17,992 nucleotides of DNA from Entamoeba invadens IP1 (GCF_000330505.1 NW_004440255.1:99556-117547); one strand, 5' to 3'; positions 1-8,972 are shown, counted from the stretch's first letter. Numbers and translations: made by a program. Notes: generated from the sequence alone by a model not told the origin.

Positions 1-161
1 TTTTTGTTTACTGATTATTGTGGCGATTTTTTGATTGTTTTTATTGTTTGGCATTTATGACAAATTATTACCATTATTTATAAATCGAACTTTGACTCGA
101 AATATTAAGTGTAAATTATAACTTGAGTTATGAGAGTGGGCCTTATGGGGAACTGAACATT

Positions 162-1541
162 ATGGATTTGATTTTTGTATCCTCAGAAAAATATTTTTTA
201 ATAAGGATAGTTGTAATCCTGAGGATACACCTTATCCTCAAGAAACCCTTTACAAGCATTGGAGATCATATTTTTGAAAGATGCAACAACCTACAAAAAG
301 TTGATTTAAATGGTAAAAAGACGTTTGATGGTCTTGTGAGTATTGACAAGATGAGACTTTTAAATTCAATGAATATCAAATGCACACACGTGGAAGTGAA
401 TTATCAACAATTGGAAAAATTCCAAAATCGTGATGACATTCAAATGACACTTAATATGATGAATGACAATCTTCTGTTATTACAGTATCACATTCCATGT
501 CATGTCTGTAACATTGCAAATTCATGTTTTTATCTATATGAAAATTTAAGTGAAATAATTTTGCCATCAACACTGACTTCTATTTGTGAAGAAGCTTTCT
601 ATAACTGTGTTTCGCTTCACAACATTCAATTTCCAGAAAGTTTGAAATCAATTGGGTCTTTGGCTTTCAGTGGGTGTGGATTGACTCAAGTTTCAATACC
701 AACAACAGTGACATATATTGGAAATAATGCATTTTCAGAGTGTTACAAACTTAAAAGCGCGTGTATACCAGAAAGTGGTTTAGAGTGTTATATGTTGTTA
801 AACTATTGCTTCAATTTAACAACAGTTAATATATTAAAAAGTAACAAAAAGTGTTTTAAAATCAATGGGGCATTCAATGGGTGTTATTCGTTAAAGGAAA
901 TTGCAATACCAGAAAGTATTGTTGCTCTTGAAAAAAGTTCATTCAAAAATTGCTCGTCTCTCAATAAAATAACAATTGGAAATTGCGTTGAAAAAATCGG
1001 AAGTAACTGCTTTGAAAATTGTGAACGACTTGAATACGTTAAAATACCAAATTTAGTCACTTTAATTGACACATTGGCATTCAAAAACTGCACAAAATTA
1101 AGAAGAGTAACATTCACAAATCCAATTAAAACTATTTCTCCAACAGCTTTTGAAGAGTGCACAAATTTGTGTGAAATTTATATCGGAATAGAAAAAATCA
1201 AAATTGTCGAATTTCTAGTGTCGTACAATGTTTCTTGTATGCTTGAGAACAAATCAATGATATGCAATAACATTATCTTTGTACAAAGTGATTTTAAAAA
1301 GCATTTAAAATTGTACAAAGAAAACGGTAAAAATATTGGAGAAATTCCCAATAAAGTGGTTCGATTATCTGAACAGTGTTTTAGAACATATAAAGAGGTT
1401 GATATAATCAAAGTGCCAAAAAGCGTGAAAAAAGTCGACGATTTCTGTTTTTACAATTCGATACCAATTGAGAACATCATTTTTGAAGAAAAAGAGTCGA
1501 TAAAAATTAGCGAGTTGGCATTTGGTTTTGATAATTGTTAA
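162..1541 (+). CDS. BspA-like leucine-rich repeat (LRR_5) protein, probably N-terminally truncated
   Basis: Encodes 459 residues from the first in-frame ATG at 162; the frame is open a little further upstream, but only to a TTG. I see about nine or ten copies of a ~23-residue repeat of the form 'IP..v..IG..aF.nC..L..v.IP', for example 'SIGSLAFSGCGLTQVSIP' and 'KIGSNCFENCERLEYVKIP'. This is the pattern of LRR_5/BspA-like proteins, a large Entamoeba family in which some members are reported at the cell surface. Two non-repeat spacers ('LLNSMNIKCTHVEVN' and 'FLVSYNVSCMLENKSMICN') match the degenerate inter-repeat segments of that family. There is no signal peptide, and the conserved N-terminal region of ~100 residues expected before the first repeat is missing. 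The first ~30 residues look non-homologous and lie over short inverted repeats. It may be an expressed short paralogue or a 5'-truncated copy. Family assignment is confident; the start codon is not. Confidence 0.8.
   Translation: MDLIFVSSEKYFLIRIVVILRIHLILKKPFTSIGDHIFERCNNLQKVDLNGKKTFDGLVSIDKMRLLNSMNIKCTHVEVNYQQLEKFQNRDDIQMTLNMMNDNLLLLQYHIPCHVCNIANSCFYLYENLSEIILPSTLTSICEEAFYNCVSLHNIQFPESLKSIGSLAFSGCGLTQVSIPTTVTYIGNNAFSECYKLKSACIPESGLECYMLLNYCFNLTTVNILKSNKKCFKINGAFNGCYSLKEIAIPESIVALEKSSFKNCSSLNKITIGNCVEKIGSNCFENCERLEYVKIPNLVTLIDTLAFKNCTKLRRVTFTNPIKTISPTAFEECTNLCEIYIGIEKIKIVEFLVSYNVSCMLENKSMICNNIIFVQSDFKKHLKLYKENGKNIGEIPNKVVRLSEQCFRTYKEVDIIKVPKSVKKVDDFCFYNSIPIENIIFEEKESIKISELAFGFDNC
177..242. 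repeat. Cluster of short inverted repeats at the 5' end of the LRR gene
   Basis: GTATCCTCAG at 177-186 and CTGAGGATAC at 219-228 form a perfect 10-bp inverted pair. Two related half-copies lie alongside: TAAGGATA at 202-209 and CTTATCCTCAAG at 231-242. The cluster sits exactly where the LRR coding sequence loses resemblance to its family. It may be the scar of a rearrangement or small insertion that removed the N-terminal exon sequence; it could also be coincidence. Confidence 0.4.
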
Positions 1542-1916
1542 ACAATTTTTATTTTAATGTTTGAAATTACCGAACATAATTCAAAATGTCTAAAATTTAG
1601 GAAATTTTAATTTTATTAAGTATTTTATCGTTTTAAAAAAAAATAGTTAAGTGCATAACATTACACAAGCCAAAACATAAAAATGTATATAATAAATAAA
1701 TCTCATTTTAAGTACAAATTTTTTAACAACGGTGTTTTATTAAGTTTTTATAATGATAAATTTTGTAAATACAAACATTAAAATTCTTAATATTTTAACG
1801 ACCAAGTGTTTTTCTTATTAATTATATATTATATAAAGTAAACAATAAAATTAATTTTTATTTTTAAATATGTAATAAACGTAAAATAACGAATTTATAA
1901 AATTAAATGTTTAAGT
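1542..1916. other. Convergent intergenic spacer, no gene seen
   Basis: AT-rich sequence between the stop of the LRR gene (+) and the stop of the receptor kinase (-), so it holds both 3' ends. No ORF, tRNA or structured RNA is recognisable. Several TAATT/TATTT runs could serve as Entamoeba-type polyadenylation signals, but none stands out. Confidence 0.6.
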
Positions 1917-4592
1917 TTATTTCACGGTGTTGATTGAAATATCTTTTATTACCAAATTAAGTGAATCAACAACATTCTTAATTGTATTTCTTTCTTTTGG
2001 ATTTTGGTTCCAACACATTTGAATAATTGAAAACAACACACCTGGAATATTTTCTCTGTTTTCAAGATGTTGACCCGCTGTTACAAACTCGGCTATTTTC
2101 CATGGAAATTTAAATGTCTGTACTGAGTATGCTTCTTTCCATCCAAACACTTCATACATAGTAATAGCAAATGAATATATATCAGCCGGTTTTTTGTATT
2201 TATCCTTTTTCAACACTTCAGGTGCCATGTAAATTGGTGTTCCGATACCTTTAGTGAATGTCATGTTAGTCATTAACATGTTGACATTTCTTGATGACCC
2301 AAAATCAGTCAATTTTGCATTTGCTTTGTCATTAAGATTGAAAGAAAACACGAGAATGTTGTCTGGTTTGATGTCTCTGTGTAGTATCTCATTATCATGT
2401 AGATACAATATTCCTCTTGCTGAATCATTCATAAATTTCAACCTCATTTTGTTGTCAACTTTTTCACTTGTTTTGTGTTTCATCAAATCTTGTAAACTGC
2501 TATATAATGCGAATTCGGTGACCAAACACACCTTATTTGGTATAAACACTGCACCATAAAAATGGACAATATATTCACACCTAAATTTATCAAGCATAGA
2601 CACTTCATTCTCAAATTCATCCATCGACTTATTATCATCTAAAACACTTTTCATTATCTTGATAGCTACGATATTTCCTCTAAAACTTCCTTTGTAAACA
2701 ATACCAAACGAGCCTTCACCAAGTTTCTTGTTTTCACACAATTCATCGTAATCAATTCGAGTTGTCTGTTGTGTCACACCAATAAGTGGAATTTCATTGT
2801 ATTTTTCTTCATTTGTTTTAAGATTTTTGGAAACTAATTGAATTGTATTGTTAATTTTACAAGAACATAATGGCTTGACATAATATACGGAAAATTCACA
2901 TGCAAAGCCACTTTTAAGTGTGACAACCTCTAAATCAACTCGAATCGTAAACTTTGTGATGTTCGTTGAAATTGTGAATTGTAATTTGGTGGTGTTTTTG
3001 TTTGTGTTTCCAACACACAACACCTGCCGTGTCTCTCTGTTAACTTCAATTTGCTCGATGTCTAAATTCAAGTCTATCATAATTGAAGAAACACTGACAC
3101 CACCTTGAAGAGGGACAAAATTGATGTTCGATTTGTTCATTTTAAAAAGTGTTGTTGTTTTATTGATTTTGTGTGTGTATTTTTTGAAAATGTTTTTGGT
3201 TACAATGACAAGTGATACAATCAATACTATCAAAACAATAAGAACAAACAAAATTGCAACAAGTATGACCCACCAAACAGCTTGTGAATTACACAACGTG
3301 CCATCACCACTTGGGGTGTACCAAAATGAACAAGTTGAACATTTTGAATTTGTGATTTTATTGCATTTTGATATTTGTGAAAGACCTCCACAACTTCCAT
3401 TTGCAAGTAACACAAGTGAATTAACACATGAAGTGCATTTATTGCTTGTTGTTGTGCACGTGTTGCAGTTGTCATCACATTTATTACACTCATTTGTGTT
3501 GACCGTATAATACCCATCTTGACACTTTGAACACCCATTTTGTGTGACATTCACAGCACACCCGATGATATCATTCTGTGGTAAACAGTCACCGCCATTT
3601 GTTTTGTAATTTATTGAATTGCAAGTGAGACAACTATTTAGATTTAAACATGTCACACATTTTTTATCACATTTATAACAATCAAGTCCCGTTCTATTAT
3701 ACCCATCTTTGCACACAACACAACCGCTTCCAAAACTTGCAAACTGGTCACACGTAAGTTCTAAGTTTTCATTTGTGTTACAATTGTAATTTGATAAATA
3801 CGTGTTAGGTGGACAGCTGAGACATTTTGTTGATGTTTCAAAACACGTCAAACATCTTGGGTCACATCTTTCACATTGTTTTTTCGACTCATCGAGATAG
3901 TAAGTGTCTTCACACCTCCAACACCCAAAACTGTTTTGTTCAATACAATTTTGTTTATTGTTATTGTTACATGTATTATAAGATAAGATATATTCACTTT
4001 CACATTCTTTACATTTTCCCTTTGATAGATATATACAATTATCAATTGTTGTTGTGCATTTTCCGTTTTGGTCATTTGGACGTACACAATCATTCTTTTC
4101 ACACATTCCATTTGTGTTCATTTTACTTGAACTGTCACACTTTATCGCTTTCCCATTTTCACATAATTCTGAATTTTTGTATAAATCATTGCATTTCATA
4201 CATTTTGTTGTATTGGATACAAAACCTTTGTTGCAAGAAACAACGTTGTTTGTGGTTATTACCTCACCATTAGTATCACCTTTTACGCACTCGCCATTGT
4301 TGTCAATGTACCCATTGTTTGTGTTGCATATTTGACACTTTCCATTTGATTGAACAAGTAAACAAGTCGTATCACTTACACACAACCCATCTTGTAATGA
4401 AAACCCAACTGAACACTTCAAACATGTATTTGATACCGAATATTCACAATTTTCAATTTGTTCACACTTTGAATTGACAAGAGAATATTGGGTTTTGCAT
4501 GAAATACAATTGTTTTTATTGATTGGACAATACTTACAGTTTACGTCATCGCAGATTGTTGAGTCTTCACATTTTCGAGATGTATATTCCAT
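1917..4592 (-). CDS. TMK-A Cys-rich, transmembrane and kinase portion (intact ORF)
   Basis: 891 residues from the first ATG (4592); the open frame starts slightly upstream. Residues ~8-435 are CxxC-rich extracellular repeats of growth-factor-receptor type. A pre-membrane motif 'CSTCSFWYTPSGDGTLC' leads into a membrane span at ~440-466 (AVWWVILVAILFVL...) with a basic stop-transfer. Residues ~485-600 form a beta-rich cytosolic domain. The kinase domain covers ~622-885 with GEGSFG in the glycine loop (625-630), the VAIK lysine (645), HRDIKPDN (HRD 738-740), DFG (763-765), APE (790-792) and a DIYSF motif, so it has every catalytic residue expected of an active TKL-like Ser/Thr kinase. It is the 3' part of a longer receptor whose upstream ectodomain is out of frame. 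As it stands it would lack a signal peptide. Paralogue of the kinase fragments at 11221-16314. Confidence 0.85.
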   Translation of the reverse strand: MEYTSRKCEDSTICDDVNCKYCPINKNNCISCKTQYSLVNSKCEQIENCEYSVSNTCLKCSVGFSLQDGLCVSDTTCLLVQSNGKCQICNTNNGYIDNNGECVKGDTNGEVITTNNVVSCNKGFVSNTTKCMKCNDLYKNSELCENGKAIKCDSSSKMNTNGMCEKNDCVRPNDQNGKCTTTIDNCIYLSKGKCKECESEYILSYNTCNNNNKQNCIEQNSFGCWRCEDTYYLDESKKQCERCDPRCLTCFETSTKCLSCPPNTYLSNYNCNTNENLELTCDQFASFGSGCVVCKDGYNRTGLDCYKCDKKCVTCLNLNSCLTCNSINYKTNGGDCLPQNDIIGCAVNVTQNGCSKCQDGYYTVNTNECNKCDDNCNTCTTTSNKCTSCVNSLVLLANGSCGGLSQISKCNKITNSKCSTCSFWYTPSGDGTLCNSQAVWWVILVAILFVLIVLIVLIVSLVIVTKNIFKKYTHKINKTTTLFKMNKSNINFVPLQGGVSVSSIMIDLNLDIEQIEVNRETRQVLCVGNTNKNTTKLQFTISTNITKFTIRVDLEVVTLKSGFACEFSVYYVKPLCSCKINNTIQLVSKNLKTNEEKYNEIPLIGVTQQTTRIDYDELCENKKLGEGSFGIVYKGSFRGNIVAIKIMKSVLDDNKSMDEFENEVSMLDKFRCEYIVHFYGAVFIPNKVCLVTEFALYSSLQDLMKHKTSEKVDNKMRLKFMNDSARGILYLHDNEILHRDIKPDNILVFSFNLNDKANAKLTDFGSSRNVNMLMTNMTFTKGIGTPIYMAPEVLKKDKYKKPADIYSFAITMYEVFGWKEAYSVQTFKFPWKIAEFVTAGQHLENRENIPGVLFSIIQMCWNQNPKERNTIKNVVDSLNLVIKDISINTVK

Positions 4593-5415
4593 TGCTGCAA
4601 CGTATAACAACTTTTAGTAACTCAAACCCGTTCTTTGTGTTTATTGCTGCGTTAAACTGTACACCTTCAAAAGTCAAATTTGTCTCTGAAACTATAAGAA
4701 CAGTCTTTGTCAATGTAAACAAATTAATATCAACTATTTTTGGTGTTGAAATACCAAGAACTACACTGTCACTTTTGTAAAATGAAATTTGTGTGTTTCC
4801 AATTGTAACACTTTCAGATGAAAACTCATCATTTCTTTTTATGTGTGTTTTTGGACTTGTTTTAATTGGATTTATTTCAATACATAACGAGGTCACGTTT
4901 TGAAGTGGAGTGATATACCAGTCTTCTGTGTGATCACATGGACAATAAGGCTCAGTGTATTTCACAATTTTGTTTGTTACACTCTCAACGTGACAGAATA
5001 TTTTATTAGAAGTACCATATCTAATTAATTTACCTCCTAATAACATCTTAGTACCAGCTAAAGGTATTTCAGTAATTGCCATTTGTGAACATATAACATC
5101 AAAATCAGTATCTGATTGTATTGTTGAGTTTGATATATTTAATGCTTTTAAAACGGAATACAATACAACGGGAAGATCTCTGATATCTCTGTTACTTACA
5201 ACAATTGATGTATTAATAAACATAAATTCAGTACTCACACTGATGGAAGATTTTCCACTTACATTAAAAATACCAGTATATAGGAAACTCTCACTTTTAG
5301 AACAAAATGAAAAACAACTTCCATATTTTAATGACTCTGTCGTAATTTGTGCAAAATCTGCAATTCCATTTAATGTAATAACACCACCTTTATGAGCAAA
5401 GAAAAAATACAACAT
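4567..5415 (-). CDS. TMK-A ectodomain fragment, out of frame with the kinase ORF
   Basis: A 282-residue open frame starting at ATG 5415. It overlaps the kinase ORF in another frame and ends 'CSNGIYISKM' at 4567. It is Ser/Thr/Asn-rich, with many N-x-S/T sites, and ends in a segment with spaced cysteines ('YCPCDHTEDWYITPLQNVTSLC') that resembles the 'YHCPLNETLC' region of the second receptor kinase at ~13076-13110. One base change in the T4 run (plus strand) at 4572-4575 would fuse it to the Cys-rich repeats, whose 'KCEDSTICDDVNC' begins just there. Upstream, the preceding frame ends 'NNVVFFLCS' and this one reads 'NVVFFFAHKGG'-like sequence across the A6 run at 5402-5407. It is therefore a coding fragment of the receptor, not an independent gene. 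Confidence 0.65.
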   Translation of the reverse strand: MLYFFFAHKGGVITLNGIADFAQITTESLKYGSCFSFCSKSESFLYTGIFNVSGKSSISVSTEFMFINTSIVVSNRDIRDLPVVLYSVLKALNISNSTIQSDTDFDVICSQMAITEIPLAGTKMLLGGKLIRYGTSNKIFCHVESVTNKIVKYTEPYCPCDHTEDWYITPLQNVTSLCIEINPIKTSPKTHIKRNDEFSSESVTIGNTQISFYKSDSVVLGISTPKIVDINLFTLTKTVLIVSETNLTFEGVQFNAAINTKNGFELLKVVIRCSNGIYISKM

Positions 5416-5771
5416 TGTTCAATTTCGAAAAGTCGTTCAGTGTTAAATATCCGTTTTCAACACTAACTTTATAAGAATCAATGTTAACTTCAGAATAATT
5501 ATTTAAGGTCGCACGTTTTTAATTATAAACGTATAAAAATCTAACTCCATTTATTTTCGAATACAAGTTCATTACTAAAGTTGCAGCTTTGACGTCTAAA
5601 AAACTCAGTGGAATTTATTGTTGAATTGTCGTTCATCGTAAACGTGGAATTGTCATTGAAAAAAACATCTTTAAATGTTTTTATTAGTGTGTTTTGATTC
5701 ATTACAACTAATACATTGTCATTAGTTTTAAATCCATATTTGAATAATAAAAAAGCGTTGTATTTAATTGT
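5390..5771 (-). pseudogene. Broken beta-repeat ectodomain pieces of TMK-A
   Basis: Two short frames continue the receptor ectodomain. The first (about 5768-5541) contains 'DVFFNDNSTFTMNDNST', a repeat typical of a beta-helical or repetitive surface domain, and ends at a TAG. The second (about 5550-5390) contains 'NNYSEVNIDSYKVSVENG', is interrupted by a TAA at 5519-5521, and ends 'NVVFFLCS'. Neither could be translated as part of the receptor without correction. They show how far this half of the gene has eroded. Confidence 0.55.
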
Positions 5772-6180
5772 TAGTTGTGAATATTCTTAAATGTAATATA
5801 ATAATTACTTTCCCAGTAAACAAAATTACAAATTAAAACACTGGAATACTGCTGAAAAAACATTTCTTTATATGTTGTTAAATTGGAATTTTCATTCATT
5901 TCCATTTTCGATGAATTGTAAAAGTAACTTTCTTGCGTCAACTTTAGATGTAAATTTCCAATTTGCACAATTAAGCCATTACCTGCACAAGTAACAATTC
6001 CATTAATTATAAAATGAGCATTAAATATTATTATGAACTGAATTACATCCGAGAATGAATCTGCACCTATTGTAACGTCATCATTTTTGTATACGTTTTA
6101 AACACTCTGATATTACTTAAAATTGTATTTGGAAAGCTACAACTTTATGGAGATGTGGAACAAATGAAAATAAACAACAT
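5771..6180 (-). pseudogene. N-terminal remnant of TMK-A with possible signal-peptide start
   Basis: The frame ending at 5771 reads back through 'KEMFFQQYSSVLICNFVYW' and 'DDVTIGADSFSDVIQF' to about 6110. It is a hydrophobic, alternating beta-rich sequence like the rest of the ectodomain. Further upstream, broken frames ('FPNTILSNIRVF') extend to a hydrophobic ATG-initiated stretch at 6180 (MLFIFICSTS, then stop) that resembles a secretion signal. Relative to the paralogue at 11221, several hundred bases of ectodomain appear to be missing between the signal-like start and this part. Confidence 0.4.
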
Positions 6181-6389
6181 GTGGTTGTAAACATGTTCAA
6201 AATAATACATTTTTTTTAATTTCAAAGTTTGTTATTTGTTGTTTATATATAAATGAGACAGCTTATAAATTTATTTATTAATAGTTTCACATTTTATAGT
6301 TTTTTCTATTTAATATAAAAACACTGATTCAAAATTATTGGTTTCTGGTTTTTGGAAATAAACCAACACATCTTCCCAAACCTCTACAG

Positions 6390-6538
6390 ACCCTGGAAAA
6401 ACTGACCGGCAAACTATAAAAATTGTTTCTGAAAACTATTTAATAGTTTTTTCAATAAAAATTTTGAAAAAAAAGACAAAAAACAAAAAAACTATAATAT
6501 ACTATAAATTATTTTATGCCGGTATGTTTTTCTGGGAT
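6390..6538. repeat. Imperfect inverted-repeat element with a central hairpin
   Basis: The left arm around 6390-6414 (ACCCTGGAAAAACTGACCGG) pairs with the right arm around 6515-6538 (GCCGGTATGTTTTTCTGGGAT); about 18 of 25 bases match when one is reverse-complemented. Inside it lies a perfect 9-bp hairpin, AAAACTATT at 6432-6440 and AATAGTTTT at 6442-6450, with a one-base loop. The whole could be a small foldback or MITE-like element. No convincing target-site duplication was found. Confidence 0.35.
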
Positions 6539-7007
6539 TTGTATTATTTGTGTATTTTTCTCTGACAAGGAAACATTTCACCAAAAATAAAACAGCTTGA
6601 TTCAGTCTGGTCCCTAGTTTATGATTTGTTCTCTGATTTTTTCTCTATCTGTAACATTATTATTTCAATGTTTAAAAAAATTGTTGGCATTACTAAAAAA
6701 GTCGATTATTCTAAAATTAAAGCAAAACTTTACAAACAGACTATTAAATAGGTGCCGAAACTTATTTTAATAAAAATTATATCACTAACTTTTATATTAA
6801 ATATAAAAAAATTGGAAAAAAACCAACCCTAATTCTTATCATATATTTTTAATTTCCAAGTCACACAATAAGTTTTTGGCATACATTAAATATTATTTGT
6901 TAATAATATATTTATAAAAATGTAATTTCTATTTTTATTTTTTTTGATTTAAAAAAAGAAACACACAATAAAACTTATTTCCTGATTTGAATTTACAATC
7001 ATTGATA

Positions 7008-7064
7008 AAAATTTAAAAAAACGATAAAAACTAGTATACAAAGAAGAAAAAAAAAATAGAACTA
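7008..7064 (+). promoter_or_regulatory. Possible promoter elements before the glycosyltransferase-like gene
   Basis: AAATTTAAA at about 7008-7016 is a variant of the Entamoeba TATTTAAA box, roughly 58 bp before the ATG. TAGAACTA at 7057-7064 contains the GAAC core of the third Entamoeba core-promoter element. In such AT-rich DNA these matches could be chance, and the GAAC match is very close to the ATG. Confidence 0.25.
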
Positions 7065-7073
7065 CTTTTTTAA

Positions 7074-8120
7074 ATGAAATTCTTAATTGTTGTTCAAGTG
7101 ATATCTTTACTTTTCGTGTTCTTTTTCATTGTTTTCGTGGTTATCACTGACGGAAGTGTTTACGGTTTTTCTGTTCAAAACTACAACAACAATGATGACA
7201 ACCAAGAGAATTTAAAGTATAAATACACAGACACACAACTCAATGTTTCTAATTTTAATTACAAAGGCAAGTGTTCTAAGGTGTTCAAATACAAGAAAAA
7301 CAATCCTCGCGACTTATTTTTAACAGCAATTTACTTCAAAAATCCAAATGTTTGGTTTAATATCAAAGACAGAGCAGTTCGCTGTTTAAAAGTGGCTCAG
7401 TCTGGTATCCCCGATGCAACAAGAAAAGTTCTTCTTCTTTCTGAAAATGAAATTCCAGACTTTACAATGACGATGAATGAGTTGGGTGTGTCAGTCGAAA
7501 ACCATCCAATTAACAAGACTTTCACCAATGGCGCCGTTCTAAGGTATTTTGCAACGTATGACTATTTGAGTCAAAATCAAGAGAAATACGACCGAGTTGT
7601 TTTTGGCGATTTTAAAGACATTTACTTCTTTGCTGATGGGTTTGCCACATTCGATGCGAACGACTTGATTTTCTTAATAGAATGCAAAGGCGTTAATAGT
7701 ATGAAAACGTGTTTGACACTGGCAGAGCCAACAAATAGAGGGTGGATACGAACATCCTTTGGTAAAGATATAGCAGACAAGTATGCAAATAATAAGACGT
7801 TGTTGTCCAATGTTGGTGTTGTTCTTGGCGGGACAAAGAAAATGTTGAAGTATCTTGAAATATTCAAAGACAATGTTATTCCCGAAAAGGCAGATAATTG
7901 GGGACACGACCAAGCTCTCCACAACAAGTTGTTGTATTCGGGATATTTTGAGAGTCTGAATTACACCAAAGACTATTGTACACAACGAGTGTGCTTTAGT
8001 GAAGATAAAAGCGTTGTTTGGAATCAAAAGAAAAAGGCTTTATATACAAGAGGAACGGGGTGTGCTCCTGTTATTAGGCATAAAATCAGGTTTAAAAATT
8101 CAAAAATCTTATATGAATAA
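7074..8120 (+). CDS. Type II membrane, glycosyltransferase-like protein (GT-A type)
   Basis: 348 residues and an intact frame. A short cytosolic end is followed by one hydrophobic span (residues ~4-25), an Asn/Asp/Gln-rich stem (~35-60) and a lumenal domain, the layout of a Golgi type II glycosyltransferase. Within the domain, 'YDRVVFGDFKDIYFFADGF' (residues ~172-190) looks like the acidic, metal-binding DxxD-type motif of nucleotide-diphospho-sugar transferases, where related enzymes have DxRD followed by an aromatic and 'DPF'. 'LLSNVGVVLGG' (~243-253) and 'GHDQALHNKLLY' (277-288) match the later 'N.G...G' and 'DQ..hN' motifs of the same superfamily. Cysteines near both ends suggest a lumenal disulphide-bonded fold. 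Donor, acceptor and linkage cannot be read from the sequence. It is the only gene in the window with no visible damage besides the LRR protein. Confidence 0.7.
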   Translation: MKFLIVVQVISLLFVFFFIVFVVITDGSVYGFSVQNYNNNDDNQENLKYKYTDTQLNVSNFNYKGKCSKVFKYKKNNPRDLFLTAIYFKNPNVWFNIKDRAVRCLKVAQSGIPDATRKVLLLSENEIPDFTMTMNELGVSVENHPINKTFTNGAVLRYFATYDYLSQNQEKYDRVVFGDFKDIYFFADGFATFDANDLIFLIECKGVNSMKTCLTLAEPTNRGWIRTSFGKDIADKYANNKTLLSNVGVVLGGTKKMLKYLEIFKDNVIPEKADNWGHDQALHNKLLYSGYFESLNYTKDYCTQRVCFSEDKSVVWNQKKKALYTRGTGCAPVIRHKIRFKNSKILYE

Positions 8121-8972
8121 GAATTTAAAAAACATGTAACAGGTTAATTTAAAAGATCAATTTTTTAATTGATGTTAAGTAATGGTTGATAATTTCAAAT
8201 TCAAATTTGTTCAAATTGTTAAATTTATAACTGTTTTTATGCATCGTAATTGAATTATGAAATAAAAAAATAAAACCAAGTTAAAACAATATTTAAAAGT
8301 TAGTTTATATTTGAACATAAAACACATACATTAAAATTATATAGAAATGTGTTTTTTGAAATTTGGAGGTATTTTATTTAATTCGTTGTTGATTCAGACT
8401 TCAACCAACAATTTTCAATCAAAAACATTTCATTTACAACGATACATGATTGAGATATGTTACTTTAAAAAATTTACTTAACTATCGTTTTCATTTTTTG
8501 TTGAAAAATATACTAAATTATTAAATTGTATTTTAATAATATCAACGTATAAATTGAAATCACGGGTAGGATTTAATAAAATGTATTATTCCGTTTTGGT
8601 TTAAACATATATATAATTATAATCATATATGTTTTGTGTTAAAGAGATTATTATAAAAATTACAAATAAATAAAATTGCATTTTTTGTTGCTAAAAACAT
8701 GACATCAAACTAGAACTGTTAAATTTGATTTAAAATATAAATAACAGTTATTTTTACACACATTTCAGTTAATGAAAACAAGCAGAGACAGTTGTATAAG
8801 CATGTTACATTACTTATGTTTCTTGACTTCAAAGGGTTAATGGAAAAAAATTACCATTACCAAAAATTCACTGAAATATATATTTTTCGATAATTTCAAA
8901 TTGAATACCATTTGGAATAGAAAATATTACTTTTTTTCGATTTCGGTAAGTTTAAAATATATGTATTATATT

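Larger units (their letters stand above)
1917..6180 (-). pseudogene. TMK-A: decayed Cys-rich transmembrane receptor kinase
   Basis: One ancestral receptor kinase gene can be followed on the minus strand from about 6180 to 1917, but it is broken at least five times. The breaks are: a frameshift near 5775 (stop at 5771-5773), a frameshift near 5550 (stop at 5541-5543), an in-frame TAA at 5519-5521, a frameshift in the A6 run (plus strand) at 5402-5407, and a frameshift in the T4 run (plus strand) at 4572-4575. Between the breaks each frame continues the same kind of protein: a Ser/Thr/Asn-rich repetitive ectodomain, then Cys-rich repeats, one membrane span, a beta-rich juxtamembrane domain and a protein kinase domain. 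A short hydrophobic start (MLFIFICSTS) at 6180 could be a signal-peptide remnant. The decay is concentrated in the ectodomain half. Calling it a pseudogene assumes that the indels are real and not assembly errors. Confidence 0.75.
6181..7073. other. Gene-free AT-rich spacer between divergent genes
   Basis: Lies between the presumed 5' end of the decayed receptor kinase (-) and the start of the glycosyltransferase-like gene (+), so it should hold both promoters. There is no coding frame of note. The less AT-rich part, 6355-6620, contains an imperfect inverted repeat (listed separately) and may be a mobile-element remnant. The remainder is low-complexity A/T. Confidence 0.6.

Noticed and set aside
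3121..3510. Plus-strand frame of 129 codons, and other plus-strand frames at 2254-2559, 3827-4273, 4054-4335 and 4523-4780.
   Set aside because: They lie antisense to the well-supported kinase/Cys-rich coding sequence and show no domain or composition of their own.
7622..8027. Minus-strand frames of 101 and 117 codons.
   Set aside because: Antisense shadows of the glycosyltransferase-like gene.
8603..8634. AAACATATAT...ATATATGTTT 10-bp hairpin.
   Set aside because: Almost pure AT in a very AT-rich spacer; no sign of mobility or function.
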